Shown one piece after another: positions 9,219 to 18,775 of a stretch of 64,000 bases of DNA; positions within the stretch are counted from its first letter, which is position 1, and every line of letters begins with the position of its first letter. The position numbers were made by a program, and so were the translations under genes. This stretch comes from CALVNN01 sp964393975 (GTDB taxonomy: Bacteria > Bacillota > Clostridia > Christensenellales > UBA1242), in contig CAYMVO010000004.1 of the NCBI GenBank assembly GCA_964393975.1, positions 7,346 through 71,345 on the forward strand. The letters are read 5' to 3'. A model generated the notes under the pieces. The model was not told the DNA's origin. It searched no databases and worked only from the letters and a program-made list of their open reading frames with translations.

Positions 9219-9254
9219 AATACTATCAAATAATTTTTTGGAGGCTTTTTTGTT

Positions 9255-9662
9255 ATGGAAAGAACATATATTATGCTTAAACCAGACAGCATAAAAAGAA
9301 AATTGGCTGGTAAAATTATCTCTCGTATAGAGGAAAAAGGTTACAATATCACTAATATGAAAATGATGATGCTAGATGAAAAGGTTTTGAAAGAGCATTA
9401 TTCTCACATTGCCGACCAACCTTTCTTCCCTGAGATTGTCAAGTTTATGACTAGTGGTCCTGTAATTGGTATGATTGTAGAAGGACCTAGCGTAGTACAA
9501 GGTATGAGAAATATTATCGGTGCTACGAGATGTTTGGATGCGGATCCCGGCTCTATCCGTGGTGACTTTGCATTCACCAATGGTGAAAATTTGATTCACG
9601 GCTCAGATACGATTGAGAACGCTGAGGCAGAGATAAGAAGATTTTTCGGTAAAAACGCATAA
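9255..9662 (+). CDS. ndk: Nucleoside diphosphate kinase
   Basis: 135 residues, standard length. 'ERTYIMLKPDSIKRKLAGKI' opens the fold, and the active-site histidine is in 'ENLIHGSDTIENAEAEI' (NxxHGSDS-type). It transfers the gamma phosphate from ATP to NDPs through phosphohistidine. The promoter and the terminator behind it suggest a single-gene unit. Confidence 0.97.
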   Translation: MERTYIMLKPDSIKRKLAGKIISRIEEKGYNITNMKMMMLDEKVLKEHYSHIADQPFFPEIVKFMTSGPVIGMIVEGPSVVQGMRNIIGATRCLDADPGSIRGDFAFTNGENLIHGSDTIENAEAEIRRFFGKNA

Positions 9663-9776
9663 ATCGTCAAATTTAAAATTGATTTATTTAAATAAATTGT
9701 ACAAGATTTACGACTATTAAATATATTGCCAATAATTATCCCGCACTATAAAAAAGTGAGACGATATGTAGATGTA

Positions 9777-9807
9777 AAATGTGCCACATTGTTGACACAT
9801 TTTTTTT
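9777..9807 (+). terminator. Terminator downstream of ndk
   Basis: AAAATGTG pairs with CACATTTT, followed by a run of T. Confidence 0.75.
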
Positions 9808-9812
9808 ACACT

Positions 9813-9844
9813 AAAAAAAACTAGAAAGCTTTTTCGCTCTCTAG
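9813..9844 (-). terminator. Terminator of the rpsF-ssb-rpsR operon
   Basis: On the minus strand CTAGAGAGC pairs with GCTTTCTAG (one mismatch), followed by eight T. It lies just past the rpsR stop. Confidence 0.75.
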
Positions 9845-9860
9845 TCTCTTATCTATTAAA

Positions 9861-10190
9861 CTAATCAGCTCTAAAAGGCAACAAAGCAGCGCATCTAGCT
9901 CTCTTGATTGCTTTAGCCAATTCTCTTTGGTGTTTAGCACAAACATTTGTTTGTCTAGCTGGCAAGATTTTACCCTTTTCAGTGATAAATCTCTTAAGTT
10001 TGTTTACATCTTTATAATCAATAGATGTCGCTTTTTCCATACAGAAAGCACAAACTTTTTTCTTGGTAACACGCTTTACATAGTGTCTACCATCTTGTCT
10101 CTCGCCATCTTGATCAATCATTTCGTTAGCTTCAAATTCCGCATCATTAGCGACAACTTGCTCAACATCCACAATCTCTCTCTCTTCCAT
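9861..10190 (-). CDS. rpsR: Ribosomal protein S18 with acidic N-terminal extension
   Basis: 109 residues, about 30 more than usual S18. The S18 core runs from 'KKKVCAFCMEKATSIDYKDV' to 'RQTNVCAKHQRELAKAIKRA', with the CxxC of the zinc-binding forms. The extra N-terminus (about residues 1-38, 'EEREIVDVEQVVANDAEFEA') is strongly acidic. The ATG has GAGGAGAG upstream. Third gene of the conserved rpsF-ssb-rpsR operon; S18 pairs with S6 on the 30S platform. Confidence 0.95.
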   Translation of the reverse strand: MEEREIVDVEQVVANDAEFEANEMIDQDGERQDGRHYVKRVTKKKVCAFCMEKATSIDYKDVNKLKRFITEKGKILPARQTNVCAKHQRELAKAIKRARCAALLPFRAD

Positions 10191-10215
10191 TGAACTCTCT
10201 CCTCATATTATTTTT

Positions 10216-10602
10216 TTAAAAAGGCAAACCATCATCTTCTATAGGTTGCAAATTACCAACTACTTCGTTCCTTTCTTCACCAGAGTTTTTGCTTGACAAA
10301 AATTCCACTTCCTCAGCGGTTATGTCAGTAACTGTACGCTTTGTACCATCTTGCGCATCGTAAGTACGATTATTGATACTACCAACAATAGCGACCTTGG
10401 AACCCTTATGCAAATATTTACCACAATGGTCAGCTAACGCTCTCCACGCTACAACGTTAAAGAAATCGGTCTCTCTCTCACCTTCGGCGTTAGCAAATCT
10501 TCTAGTCACAGCAATAGAAAATTTGCATAGTGAAACACCACTATTAGTAATTGAAACTTCTGGATCTCTAGTTAGATTTCCAATCAAAAAACATTTATTC
10601 AT
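10216..10602 (-). CDS. ssb: Single-stranded DNA-binding protein
   Basis: 128 residues. OB-fold start 'MNKCFLIGNLTRDPEV', then 'SLCKFSIAVTRRFANAEGER' and 'TDFFNVVAWRALADHCGKYL'. The C-terminal tip 'EDDGLPF' is the protein-interaction tail (DDDIPF-type). The linker is short. It coats ssDNA in replication and repair. Lies between rpsF and rpsR as in Bacillota. Confidence 0.97.
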   Translation of the reverse strand: MNKCFLIGNLTRDPEVSITNSGVSLCKFSIAVTRRFANAEGERETDFFNVVAWRALADHCGKYLHKGSKVAIVGSINNRTYDAQDGTKRTVTDITAEEVEFLSSKNSGEERNEVVGNLQPIEDDGLPF

Positions 10603-10620
10603 AATTAATTCTTCCTTTAA

Positions 10621-10902
10621 TTATTTTGCCGTTATAACGCAACGGAAAACGTTCTCTAGCAGGTTTGCTTGGTTAGTAATCTCTTTGACAACGCTAGTAG
10701 GCGCCGTGAAAGTAACCAAAGCAAAGTAGCCATCGTGCTTGAACTTAATAGTATAAGCGAGCTTCTTAACGCCCCACTTATCTACGCCGTCAATAGTACC
10801 TTGTGCCGACTCAACAGGAGCAAAAATCTTCTTTATAATAGCTTCTTTTTGCTCATCAGCCAAATCTGGATTGAGGATAACCAATGCTTCGTATTTTTTC
10901 AT
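10621..10902 (-). CDS. rpsF: Ribosomal protein S6
   Basis: 93 residues from ATG at 10902, preceded by GGAGGTAAAAGT; an in-frame upstream codon at 10947 is not needed. 'MKKYEALVILNPDLADEQKE' and 'GVDKWGVKKLAYTIKFKHDGYFALVTF' are S6. Binds S18 and 16S rRNA. Confidence 0.96.
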   Translation of the reverse strand: MKKYEALVILNPDLADEQKEAIIKKIFAPVESAQGTIDGVDKWGVKKLAYTIKFKHDGYFALVTFTAPTSVVKEITNQANLLENVFRCVITAK

Positions 10903-11159
10903 ACTTTTACCTCCTTTTGGACTTAGGCATTTTATCAAAAAATGCAAGGATATTTTAAACTCAATTAAAATATGTCATTATTATACACTAAGAAAAGCAA
11001 AAAATCAAGTGTTTTGCTAAAAATTTAGTTAAATATATCACTTGATTTAATCAATATTGGATACACTGACCTAAAAAAGCATTTACCACATAATAGCAAA
11101 TGCTTTTTGTCTCAAACGCTATCGCATATTGAGATGTATTTTATTCATTTTTATAATTT

Positions 11160-13706
11160 TTACTCTTGCTCGCTTTTAATATCATCTGAAATATTTTCAG
11201 CGACCACGACACCATTGATTTCATCGTTTGCATTTTCGCTTGTCTCTTCAAGCTCTTCGTGTTCTACCACTGCCACTGACACAATTTTAGCACCATTAGC
11301 GAGTTTCATTATCCTAACGCCCTTAGTGACTCTACCAATCTTTCTAATATCAGTAATAGGTGTCCTTATAATAGTACCATTATCAGTAATCATAATGACG
11401 TCTTGAGTCTCATCCACTGTCATAAATGCCACTAGTCCACCGGTGAGTTCGTTAAACACCCCCGCCTTAGTACCTTTACCGCCACGACCTTGCTCTCTGT
11501 ACTCAGCGATATCCGTTCTCTTGCCGTAGCCGTTTTCCGTGATAGTCAAAATCTCGGTACCCTCACTCACAATAGTCATACCAACAACGGTCTCGCCGTT
11601 AGATAGATTTATACTCTTGACACCTTGCGCACTACGAGAGGTGTTTCTTATTATGCCCTCATTAAAGTTTATACACTTACCGCTAGAAGATCCCAATAAA
11701 ATGTTATTTTCACCGTTAGTCAAATGTACACCAATGAGTTCATCACCCTCACGTAAAGTGATAGCAATTTTACCGTTCTTTCTAATTTTATCAAATTCTT
11801 TAGACTCAGTCTTTTTGATAAGTCCGAGTTTTGTAGCCATAATAAAGTTGCCCGCATCACCCTCTTTTCTTCTAACCACAGCAGACACTCGCTCGGTCGC
11901 ATCCAAAGGTAATAGGTTTATAATAGCCCTACCCTTAGCGGTCCTTTGCGCCTCAGGTATCTCGTATGCCTTGATTACATACACTTTGCCTTTATTAGTA
12001 AAGAATAACAAATCATCGTGTGTATTAGTGGTGAATAGTCTCTCCACAAAATCTTCATCTTTAGTCTTATGCGCGGTCACACCGACACCACCTCTATGTT
12101 GCGCACGATATTCACTGACAGGCAAACGTTTTACATAACCTAAATGTGTCATACTAATAACAACGTCCTCTCTAGGTATCAAATCAGCAATATCAATATC
12201 ATCATAATTGATACATATCTCACTTAGTCTAGGAGTGTTGTATTTATCTTTTATCTCTAAAATTTCTTTCTTAATGATTTCTAGTATTCTAGTTGGAGTG
12301 TTCAAAATATCGGTCAATTCAACAATCAATTTTTCTAGTTCGACTAGTTCCTCTTGTAGTTTGTGTACCTCAAGACCTGTCAATCTTTGAAGTTTCATAT
12401 CAAGAATAGCGATTGATTGTTTTTCACTGAGCTCAAATCTCTCGCAAAGTTTTACAATAGCCTCATTTTTCTCGCTACTAGCCTTTATAATAGCAATAAC
12501 TTCATCAATATTCGCTAGTGCTATCACTAGACCTTTTATGATGTGCTCTCTCTCTTTTGCTTTTTCCAAATCAAACTTTGTTCTACGATATATAACTTCT
12601 TTTTGATGCTCTAGATAATAGTAAATAATCTCTCTAAGATTTAAAATCCTAGGTTGTCCATTGACCAATGCCAAGAAAATGATACCGCTCTTGATTTGTA
12701 GTTGGGTGTGTTTAAACAACTGATTAAGCACGACATTAGGTTGATAATCTTTCTTGATATCAATAACGACTCGCATACCGTGTCTATCAGATTCTTCTCT
12801 TAGGTCACTAATACCCTCTATTCTCTTATCTTTTACAAGATTAGCGATTTGCTCTACTAGTTTTGCCTTGTTTACTTGATAAGGTATTTCGGTGACAATG
12901 ATTCTACTCTTGCCGTTTTCTAGTTCCTCTATCTCGGTCCTCGCTCTCAAAACGACACCGCCACGACCAGTCTTGTACGCTTGTATGATAGGTGTTCTGC
13001 CCATAATAAGCGCACCCGTAGGATAATCTGGTGCAGGAATGATATCAATCAGTTCGTCAACAGTGATATCAGGGTTGTCAATCATTGCTACAACGCCATC
13101 AATCACCTCTCCCAAGTTGTGCGGAGGAATATTTGTCGCCATACCCACAGCAATACCGTCACTACCATTGACAAGCAGGTTAGGAAATCTACTAGGTAAT
13201 ACGGTTGGTTGCATCAAAGTATCATCAAAGTTAGGATAAAAATCTACCGTTTCTTTGTCAATATCCCTTAGCAATTCATCGGTGATTTTGCTAAGTCTCG
13301 CCTCAGTATAACGATAAGCAGCTGCGCCGTCACCGTCTACAGAACCAAAATTCCCGTGTCCATCAACGAGTGGACAACGAATACTAAAGTCTTGCGCAAG
13401 TCTTACTAGTGCATCGTACACGGAACTATCGCCGTGAGGGTGATATTTACCCAAAACATCACCGACAATTTTAGCACATTTTCTAAAAGGTTTGTCACTA
13501 GTGAGTCCCATTTCACCCATACCATAAAGTATACGTCTATGTACAGGCTTTAGACCGTCTCGCACATCAGGAATAGCACGACTGACATTTACCGCCATAG
13601 CATAGGCAATAAACGAATTTTTCAATTCATTAGCAACATCTATCTCAATATATTTAGTTTTATCAACTATTTTTTCTAGTTCGGTTGAATAATCTTTTTT
13701 CTTCAT
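11160..13706 (-). CDS. gyrA: DNA gyrase subunit A
   Basis: 848 residues. Breakage-reunion domain with 'ANELKNSFIAYAMAVNVSRA', the catalytic tyrosine in 'AAAYRYTEARLSK', and 'GDVLGKYHPHGDSSVYDALV'; the Ser after HPHGD and the Asp four residues on are the wild-type quinolone-contact residues. C-terminal pinwheel contains a GyrA-box-like 'QHRGGVG' and a second 'QGRGGKG'. The last 40 residues are acidic. Introduces negative supercoils with GyrB. Twelve bases downstream of gyrB, same operon. Confidence 0.98.
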   Translation of the reverse strand: MKKKDYSTELEKIVDKTKYIEIDVANELKNSFIAYAMAVNVSRAIPDVRDGLKPVHRRILYGMGEMGLTSDKPFRKCAKIVGDVLGKYHPHGDSSVYDALVRLAQDFSIRCPLVDGHGNFGSVDGDGAAAYRYTEARLSKITDELLRDIDKETVDFYPNFDDTLMQPTVLPSRFPNLLVNGSDGIAVGMATNIPPHNLGEVIDGVVAMIDNPDITVDELIDIIPAPDYPTGALIMGRTPIIQAYKTGRGGVVLRARTEIEELENGKSRIIVTEIPYQVNKAKLVEQIANLVKDKRIEGISDLREESDRHGMRVVIDIKKDYQPNVVLNQLFKHTQLQIKSGIIFLALVNGQPRILNLREIIYYYLEHQKEVIYRRTKFDLEKAKEREHIIKGLVIALANIDEVIAIIKASSEKNEAIVKLCERFELSEKQSIAILDMKLQRLTGLEVHKLQEELVELEKLIVELTDILNTPTRILEIIKKEILEIKDKYNTPRLSEICINYDDIDIADLIPREDVVISMTHLGYVKRLPVSEYRAQHRGGVGVTAHKTKDEDFVERLFTTNTHDDLLFFTNKGKVYVIKAYEIPEAQRTAKGRAIINLLPLDATERVSAVVRRKEGDAGNFIMATKLGLIKKTESKEFDKIRKNGKIAITLREGDELIGVHLTNGENNILLGSSSGKCINFNEGIIRNTSRSAQGVKSINLSNGETVVGMTIVSEGTEILTITENGYGKRTDIAEYREQGRGGKGTKAGVFNELTGGLVAFMTVDETQDVIMITDNGTIIRTPITDIRKIGRVTKGVRIMKLANGAKIVSVAVVEHEELEETSENANDEINGVVVAENISDDIKSEQE

Positions 13707-13718
13707 ATCGTAACCCTT

Positions 13719-15629
13719 TTATATATCCAAATCTTTTACTAAAGTAGCATTTTCTTCAATAAACTGCCTACGAAGTTCTGGTTCTTCACCCATTAGTTTA
13801 TTAAATAGTTCTGACGCCTCTTTAGCATCTTCCATTTTCACTTGAAGGAGTGTCCTATTTTCAGGACTCATAGTGGTATCCCAAAGTTGCTCTTTGTTCA
13901 TCTCACCTAGACCTTTATAACGCTGTACGGTACAGCCTTTACGTCCCATTTCCTCCAAAACTTGATTTAACTCTTCATCACTATAAGCGTATTTTATGAC
14001 CTTATTCTTTTCTACCTTGTACAAAGGTGGTTGTGCAATATATACGTGACCTTTTTCAATGAGCGGTCTCATAAACTTGTAGAAGAAAGTAAGTAGCAAA
14101 ATTCTAATATGGCTACCATCAACATCGGCATCGGTCATAGTAATAATCTTGTGATATCTAAGCTTGCTCTCATCAAAACTTTCATTTATACCGCAACCAA
14201 AAGCAGTAATCATACTCTTTATTTCTTGATTTTCCAATATCCTACCGAGTCTTGCTTTTTCCACATTCAAAATCTTACCCCTTAGTGGTAAAATCGCTTG
14301 AAAACGCCTATCACGACCTTGTTTTGCAGTACCACCCGCACTATCTCCCTCTACAATGTAAATCTCGCAAAGTTCCGCATTTTTCTCGGAACAATCGGCT
14401 AGTTTACCTGGGAGCGAATTGCTCTCTAGTACACCCTTACGTCTAGTCAAATCTCTAGCACTTCTAGCGGCGTCTCTCGCCCTTTGAGCGTTCACACATT
14501 TAAAGACCAAATCTTTAGCTTGCTTAGGGTTTTCCTCTAGATAAGAACCAAACCCTTCTATCATCGCCTTTTCCACAATGCCACGCATCTCAGAATTGCC
14601 CAATTTTGTCTTAGTCTGCCCTTCAAATTGCGGTTCGGTAAGTTTTACAGAAATAACCGCCGTAATCCCCTCACGCACATCATCACCTGTGAGCTTTTCA
14701 CTCTCTTTAATGATTTTATTATTTTGCGCGTAATCATTGATTATTTTAGTCAATGCGTTTTTGAAGCCTTGAAGGTGTGTACCGCCCTCCTCGGTATTAA
14801 TATTATTCGCGAAAGACTCAACCATCTCGCTATAACTATCGTTATACTGAATAGCGACCTCGACCTCATTAGTAGGATTGATTTTGCTCATATAGATAGG
14901 TTCTTCAAAAAGACAAGATTTGCCTTTATTTAAAAACTTAACAAACTCAATGATACCACCCTTAAACTCAAAGGTCTCATGTCTCTCTCGCCCTTCTCTT
15001 TTGTCTTCTAATTTTATAATCAAACCTTTATTCAAAAAAGCGATCTCTCTAAATCTATTCTTTAGCCTATCGTAATCAAACTCAACCGTCTCAAAAATCT
15101 CAGGATCAGGTAAGAAAGTGACCTTTGTACCAGTCTTATCGGTATCACCCAAAATCTTTAAATCATACTGCGGAATACCTCTACTATACTCTTGTATATA
15201 GTAGTGACCATTTTGCCACACCTCGACAATAAGCGTACTAGAAAGTGCGTTCACAACCGACAAACCAACGCCGTGTAGACCACCCGAAATCTTGTATCCA
15301 CCACCACCAAACTTGCCACCAGCGTGAAGCTTTGTCAAAACGACCTCAACGGCACTCTTTCCTTCGCCTTTGTGGATACCTGTAGGAATACCACGACCAT
15401 CATCGGTCACCGATACACTACCATCGTCATTTATACAAACCTCAATGTGTGAGGCGTATCCATTCAAGCACTCGTCCACGCTATTATCCACTATCTCAAT
15501 CACGCAGTGGTGTAAACCTCTCTCATCTGTAGAACCGATATACATACCAGGACGTTTACGGACAGGATCTAACCCTTCCAAGACCTTTATATCATCTTCA
15601 CAATAATGTAAACATTTTTCTTCAGCCAT
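13719..15629 (-). CDS. gyrB: DNA gyrase subunit B
   Basis: 636 residues. GHKL ATPase motifs 'EIVDNSVDEC', 'DDGRGIPTGIH', 'GLHGVGLSVVNALS'; Toprim motifs 'EGDSAGGTAKQGRDR' and 'MTDADVDGSHIRILLLTF'; C-terminal 'RYKGLGEMNKEQLW'. ATP-dependent subunit of gyrase. The gene lacks recF or dnaN upstream; the 340-bp region before it holds its promoter. Confidence 0.98.
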   Translation of the reverse strand: MAEEKCLHYCEDDIKVLEGLDPVRKRPGMYIGSTDERGLHHCVIEIVDNSVDECLNGYASHIEVCINDDGSVSVTDDGRGIPTGIHKGEGKSAVEVVLTKLHAGGKFGGGGYKISGGLHGVGLSVVNALSSTLIVEVWQNGHYYIQEYSRGIPQYDLKILGDTDKTGTKVTFLPDPEIFETVEFDYDRLKNRFREIAFLNKGLIIKLEDKREGRERHETFEFKGGIIEFVKFLNKGKSCLFEEPIYMSKINPTNEVEVAIQYNDSYSEMVESFANNINTEEGGTHLQGFKNALTKIINDYAQNNKIIKESEKLTGDDVREGITAVISVKLTEPQFEGQTKTKLGNSEMRGIVEKAMIEGFGSYLEENPKQAKDLVFKCVNAQRARDAARSARDLTRRKGVLESNSLPGKLADCSEKNAELCEIYIVEGDSAGGTAKQGRDRRFQAILPLRGKILNVEKARLGRILENQEIKSMITAFGCGINESFDESKLRYHKIITMTDADVDGSHIRILLLTFFYKFMRPLIEKGHVYIAQPPLYKVEKNKVIKYAYSDEELNQVLEEMGRKGCTVQRYKGLGEMNKEQLWDTTMSPENRTLLQVKMEDAKEASELFNKLMGEEPELRRQFIEENATLVKDLDI

Positions 15630-15683
15630 ATAAAACCTCTTTAATAAATTTTAAATAAGATATAATCTTATTTAGCTAAGTAA

Positions 15684-15712
15684 ATTATAGCACATTTTGC
15701 GTGAAAATGAAA
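15684..15712 (-). promoter_or_regulatory. Probable gyrB promoter
   Basis: On the minus strand TTTCAT, 17 bp, TATAAT, about 55 bp before gyrB. The rest of 15713-15924 is AT-rich with no gene seen. Confidence 0.55.
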
Positions 15713-15924
15713 GTGTTTTAAGGTTTTTTATATCAAAAAAATTTATCAATTTTCACATTTCATAAATATTTGTATTCTAAAACACAAAAATATAGCCCTA
15801 TTTTCAATATTTTTTTGTTTTACGACTCCCTATACAGCGGAAAATTATTTAAAAAGCAAAATTTTATGTCAAAATTCAAGCATTTCTCACTCATAAAAAC
15901 GCTTTTTTATGTTTTACTTAAAAA

Positions 15925-15954
15925 TTAAAACCGCATAAAAAATCTTTATGCGGT
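15925..15954 (-). terminator. Terminator of the first HipA-like kinase gene
   Basis: ACCGCATAAA pairs with TTTATGCGGT, followed on the minus strand by TTTTAATTTTT. It lies 13 bp past the stop codon. Confidence 0.8.
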
Positions 15955-15967
15955 CATAATGGATATC

Positions 15968-16897
15968 TTACAATGATTTTTCAAAATTGTCTATAATGAC
16001 TTTAGGTCGTATTATGTTTTTCTTATAACAATTCACTAAATCTTTTCTATATTCAAAAATCTTTTGGCAGTTTTGCAAATATACCTCATCAAACTCTTTT
16101 GCCGAGCGATTGTATAAAGTCGTCAAAATCTCGCCAATTTTCAAATCGTTAATGTCTGATACAAACTTTTTAATTTCTTTATTATTTTTCATTTCCACCA
16201 CTATTTGCTTAGCCAAATTGTCCACTTCATCATAGTCATACATTTCGTTAGTAATAGATAATAATTGATAATCGCCCTTTTCGTATTGATTTAGACTGAC
16301 AGTAATATATCCGCCTACTTGATGACTGCTCAAGTTAAAACAAGCGCCATTATCAAACATAGGAGCCATCTTCAGTCCCTTATCACTTATCAAAAACTCA
16401 ATATTTCCACGGTGCCTATCTGTTTGTGAAAAATAATAATCTAATATAGCCATTTTGACCAAATCAGACCGTAGTCTTTGACTATCCACAGACAATCCAT
16501 GTAGACTAGCAAACCGACCTACCGCATTAACGACGTCATCTACACTGGTTTTCATACACATTGAGCACTCATTATTAACGCTACGAATTATTCTACCTAG
16601 ATTTATTGCTTCTTTTGTATCTTCCTCCCAAAAATGCTCTATCAAAACCCCGTGACTCGACTTATTATTTATATCCAAGCACGCAAAGAACGCATTTACA
16701 CAATTACAACCAAGTATTTTACAAACATAACTATAAAGGACCTCACCAAAACTAGTAGGCGTCTCATCATTACGAGCAAACCCCATATTCGCTTTGTAAA
16801 TAAATTTTTTTCCAGTCGGTGTGGTTATTAGCTTTTTTGCCATAATACCTGCTGTCATTTCCGAGATTTTAAACTCATATTCGTTTAAATTAATCAT
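15968..16897 (-). CDS. HipA-fold protein kinase, paralogue 1
   Basis: 309 residues. The phosphate-loop/beta strand 'LITTPTGKKFIYKANMGF' (Lys35 as the ATP-binding lysine), 'PTSFGEVLYSYVCK' (alphaC Glu), catalytic loop 'FSQTDRHRGNIEFL' (DRHxxN) and metal-binding 'MAPMFDNG' are the HipA kinase core. The N-subdomain-1 of full HipA is absent, so it resembles HipT or the short CtkA kinases. The ATG follows AAGAGGTG. It is about 40% similar by eye to the two paralogues at 17815 and 19013, with the most differences in the C-terminal third. No HipB-like HTH gene is near. A Ser/Thr kinase acting on a translation factor is inference from the family. Confidence 0.75.
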   Translation of the reverse strand: MINLNEYEFKISEMTAGIMAKKLITTPTGKKFIYKANMGFARNDETPTSFGEVLYSYVCKILGCNCVNAFFACLDINNKSSHGVLIEHFWEEDTKEAINLGRIIRSVNNECSMCMKTSVDDVVNAVGRFASLHGLSVDSQRLRSDLVKMAILDYYFSQTDRHRGNIEFLISDKGLKMAPMFDNGACFNLSSHQVGGYITVSLNQYEKGDYQLLSITNEMYDYDEVDNLAKQIVVEMKNNKEIKKFVSDINDLKIGEILTTLYNRSAKEFDEVYLQNCQKIFEYRKDLVNCYKKNIIRPKVIIDNFEKSL

Positions 16898-16995
16898 TTA
16901 ATCACCTCTTAAAAAAATAATTAATTAGACATACTCATATAAAAACCTTTTAGCATTTTTGCTATTCGTTAAATAGGTAGTTATTCGTTTAATCT

Positions 16996-17017
16996 AATAG
17001 TATTATATCATACTATT
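16996..17017. promoter_or_regulatory. Palindrome over the -10 box of kinase 1
   Basis: AATAGTAT-TATATC-ATACTATT contains, on the minus strand, a TATAAT -10 box (17002-17007). Two ATTCGTTWAAT-type direct repeats follow between it and the gene (about 16964-16995). This layout suggests a repressor site, possibly self-regulation. Confidence 0.5.
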
Positions 17018-17126
17018 ATTTTTTTAAAAAGGGGGTATTCAAAATTTATTATACAATTTTTATATGTCTAATTTTTTTATTATAAGCATATATTGAATTA
17101 AGATTTAGACCACCTAAGGAGTAACA

Positions 17127-17807
17127 ATGAAAGATAATAAAAAAGTTGTTTTAGCTATCATTTTTATAACAATTTTCTCTATTATAGGTTGTTTTGTTTT
17201 GAACGCTTTAGGTCTAGACGATATAAGCAAAATCAAAAATATTATAAGTGATAGCGCTTTAGGATATGTGATATACACACTCCTTCTCACCTTGCAAATA
17301 ATCTTTATCCCTATAAACTCTATGGTGCTTATAGTCCCTGCTATGCTAATTTTTGGCGCTGTTAAGGCATTTATCCTTAGTCTAATTGGATTGGTCATAG
17401 GCTCTATAATAACCTTTTATTTAGGTAGGATTTTTGGTAATCAATTAGTGTCGTGGATGGTTGGATACGAAAAAAGCGAAGAATTAAAGAAAAAGTTAGG
17501 AGCAGGTGGCAAACTAATGCTCCCGATACTCTTTCTTATTCCTATATTTCCCGATGAACTTATTTGTCTAGTCGCTGGAATAAGCAATATAAAAATCGGT
17601 TACTTCACACTAGTCACAATAACGACTAGAGCAATTGATTTAGCGTTTACTTGTTTTATTGGTGCTATTATACCTTTTCACGGTTGGTGGTTACTACTTT
17701 GGGGGATACTATTAATATTATCATTCATAGCATCATATCTATTAGCAAAATATCAAATATTATTAAAACAGTGGGTAGAAAATCTTTACACAAAGAAAAA
17801 GAGGTAA
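17127..17807 (+). CDS. TVP38/TMEM64 (VTT-domain) membrane protein
   Basis: 226 residues with five to six hydrophobic helices. The VTT core reads 'VPAMLIFGAVKAFILSLIGL', 'GSIITFYLGRIFG', and 'LFLIPIFPDELICLVAGISN' (the FxxPxxPxDLxxxxAG-like motif). DedA/TVP38 relatives are lipid scramblases or envelope transporters. A GGAG site precedes the ATG. It is the only rightward gene inside the kinase island and its 3' end is 7 bp from the stop of kinase 2. Confidence 0.85.
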   Translation: MKDNKKVVLAIIFITIFSIIGCFVLNALGLDDISKIKNIISDSALGYVIYTLLLTLQIIFIPINSMVLIVPAMLIFGAVKAFILSLIGLVIGSIITFYLGRIFGNQLVSWMVGYEKSEELKKKLGAGGKLMLPILFLIPIFPDELICLVAGISNIKIGYFTLVTITTRAIDLAFTCFIGAIIPFHGWWLLLWGILLILSFIASYLLAKYQILLKQWVENLYTKKKR

Positions 17808-17814
17808 TTACAAA

Positions 17815-18765
17815 CTACCTCGTAAACGCCATATCTTCATCAACATCAAAATTTTTAGAATCTTCAGTGTATTTCTCTTTGTAATAATTTTTTAATAAAT
17901 TTTTTCTATAATTAAATACATCAGCGCAATTTGTCACATATTTATAATTAAAATCTTTTTCAGACTCATCATAAATTTTTTTCAATAGACTATCAATATC
18001 TAGTCTATAAATATCCTCAACAAAGTGTCTCATCTCTTTATCATTTTTTACCACCTTGCTAATCTGGTCCACCAAATCAATAATGCAACACTCACCCGTC
18101 CCCGTCAAACTTTGCCTATTAATTCTCAAATACTGAGCACTACCAATATTGCGTAAACCTTTTGGCATATCTATTTCATTTCCGCTCATTGAACGCCACA
18201 AATTAAAACAATAACCATTATCAAATATAGGTGCGAGCTTCATTTCCTTTTCACTCACCAAAAACTCTATATTGTCAAAATGTCTATCCGCTTGCGCAAA
18301 AAAATAATCTAAAATAGTAAGTTTTATCAAGGATGCGCGACTCTCTTCCTCGTTATATTTCAATCCATTATTTTTAGCAAATGACTTTGTCAAAGTGAGT
18401 ATTTTATCTACGACCATCTCATCACCGTCCATCTCACCAAACAAATTACATCTTAGAGCAATCTCACCATAACTAAGCGACTCCAATGTATCCTCTTCCC
18501 AAAAATAATCTATGAGGGTACCGCTCCTGAGTCTTTCGCCAAGCTCCATTTTTGCAAACTCCACATTGACACAATTACACCCTAGAGTTTTACAAACTTC
18601 GCTATAAAACACTTCGCCAAAACTAGTCGGCAAATCACCTTTATCTCGATATCCAAAATTTGCCTTAAAGACATATTTCCCATTATCAGTTATAACAATG
18701 CTTTTAGGTGTAGAACCTTCCAAAAGTTGCATCGTTTTATATTGTATCCTTCTCAAATCGACCAT
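17815..18765 (-). CDS. HipA-fold protein kinase, paralogue 2
   Basis: 316 residues from the ATG at 18765, preceded by GGAGTGATTTT; 'MVDLRRIQYKTMQLLEG' aligns with the starts of the other two copies. Core motifs: 'IVITDNGKYVFKANFGY' (ATP lysine), 'PTSFGEVFYSEVCKTLGCNC', 'FAQADRHFDNIEFL' and 'LAPIFDNGYCFNLW'. It lacks HipA's N-subdomain 1. It has no obvious HipS-like neighbour, only a 24-codon hydrophobic frame upstream. Closer to paralogue 3 than to paralogue 1. Confidence 0.75.
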   Translation of the reverse strand: MVDLRRIQYKTMQLLEGSTPKSIVITDNGKYVFKANFGYRDKGDLPTSFGEVFYSEVCKTLGCNCVNVEFAKMELGERLRSGTLIDYFWEEDTLESLSYGEIALRCNLFGEMDGDEMVVDKILTLTKSFAKNNGLKYNEEESRASLIKLTILDYFFAQADRHFDNIEFLVSEKEMKLAPIFDNGYCFNLWRSMSGNEIDMPKGLRNIGSAQYLRINRQSLTGTGECCIIDLVDQISKVVKNDKEMRHFVEDIYRLDIDSLLKKIYDESEKDFNYKYVTNCADVFNYRKNLLKNYYKEKYTEDSKNFDVDEDMAFTR

Positions 18766-18775
18766 AAAATCACTC

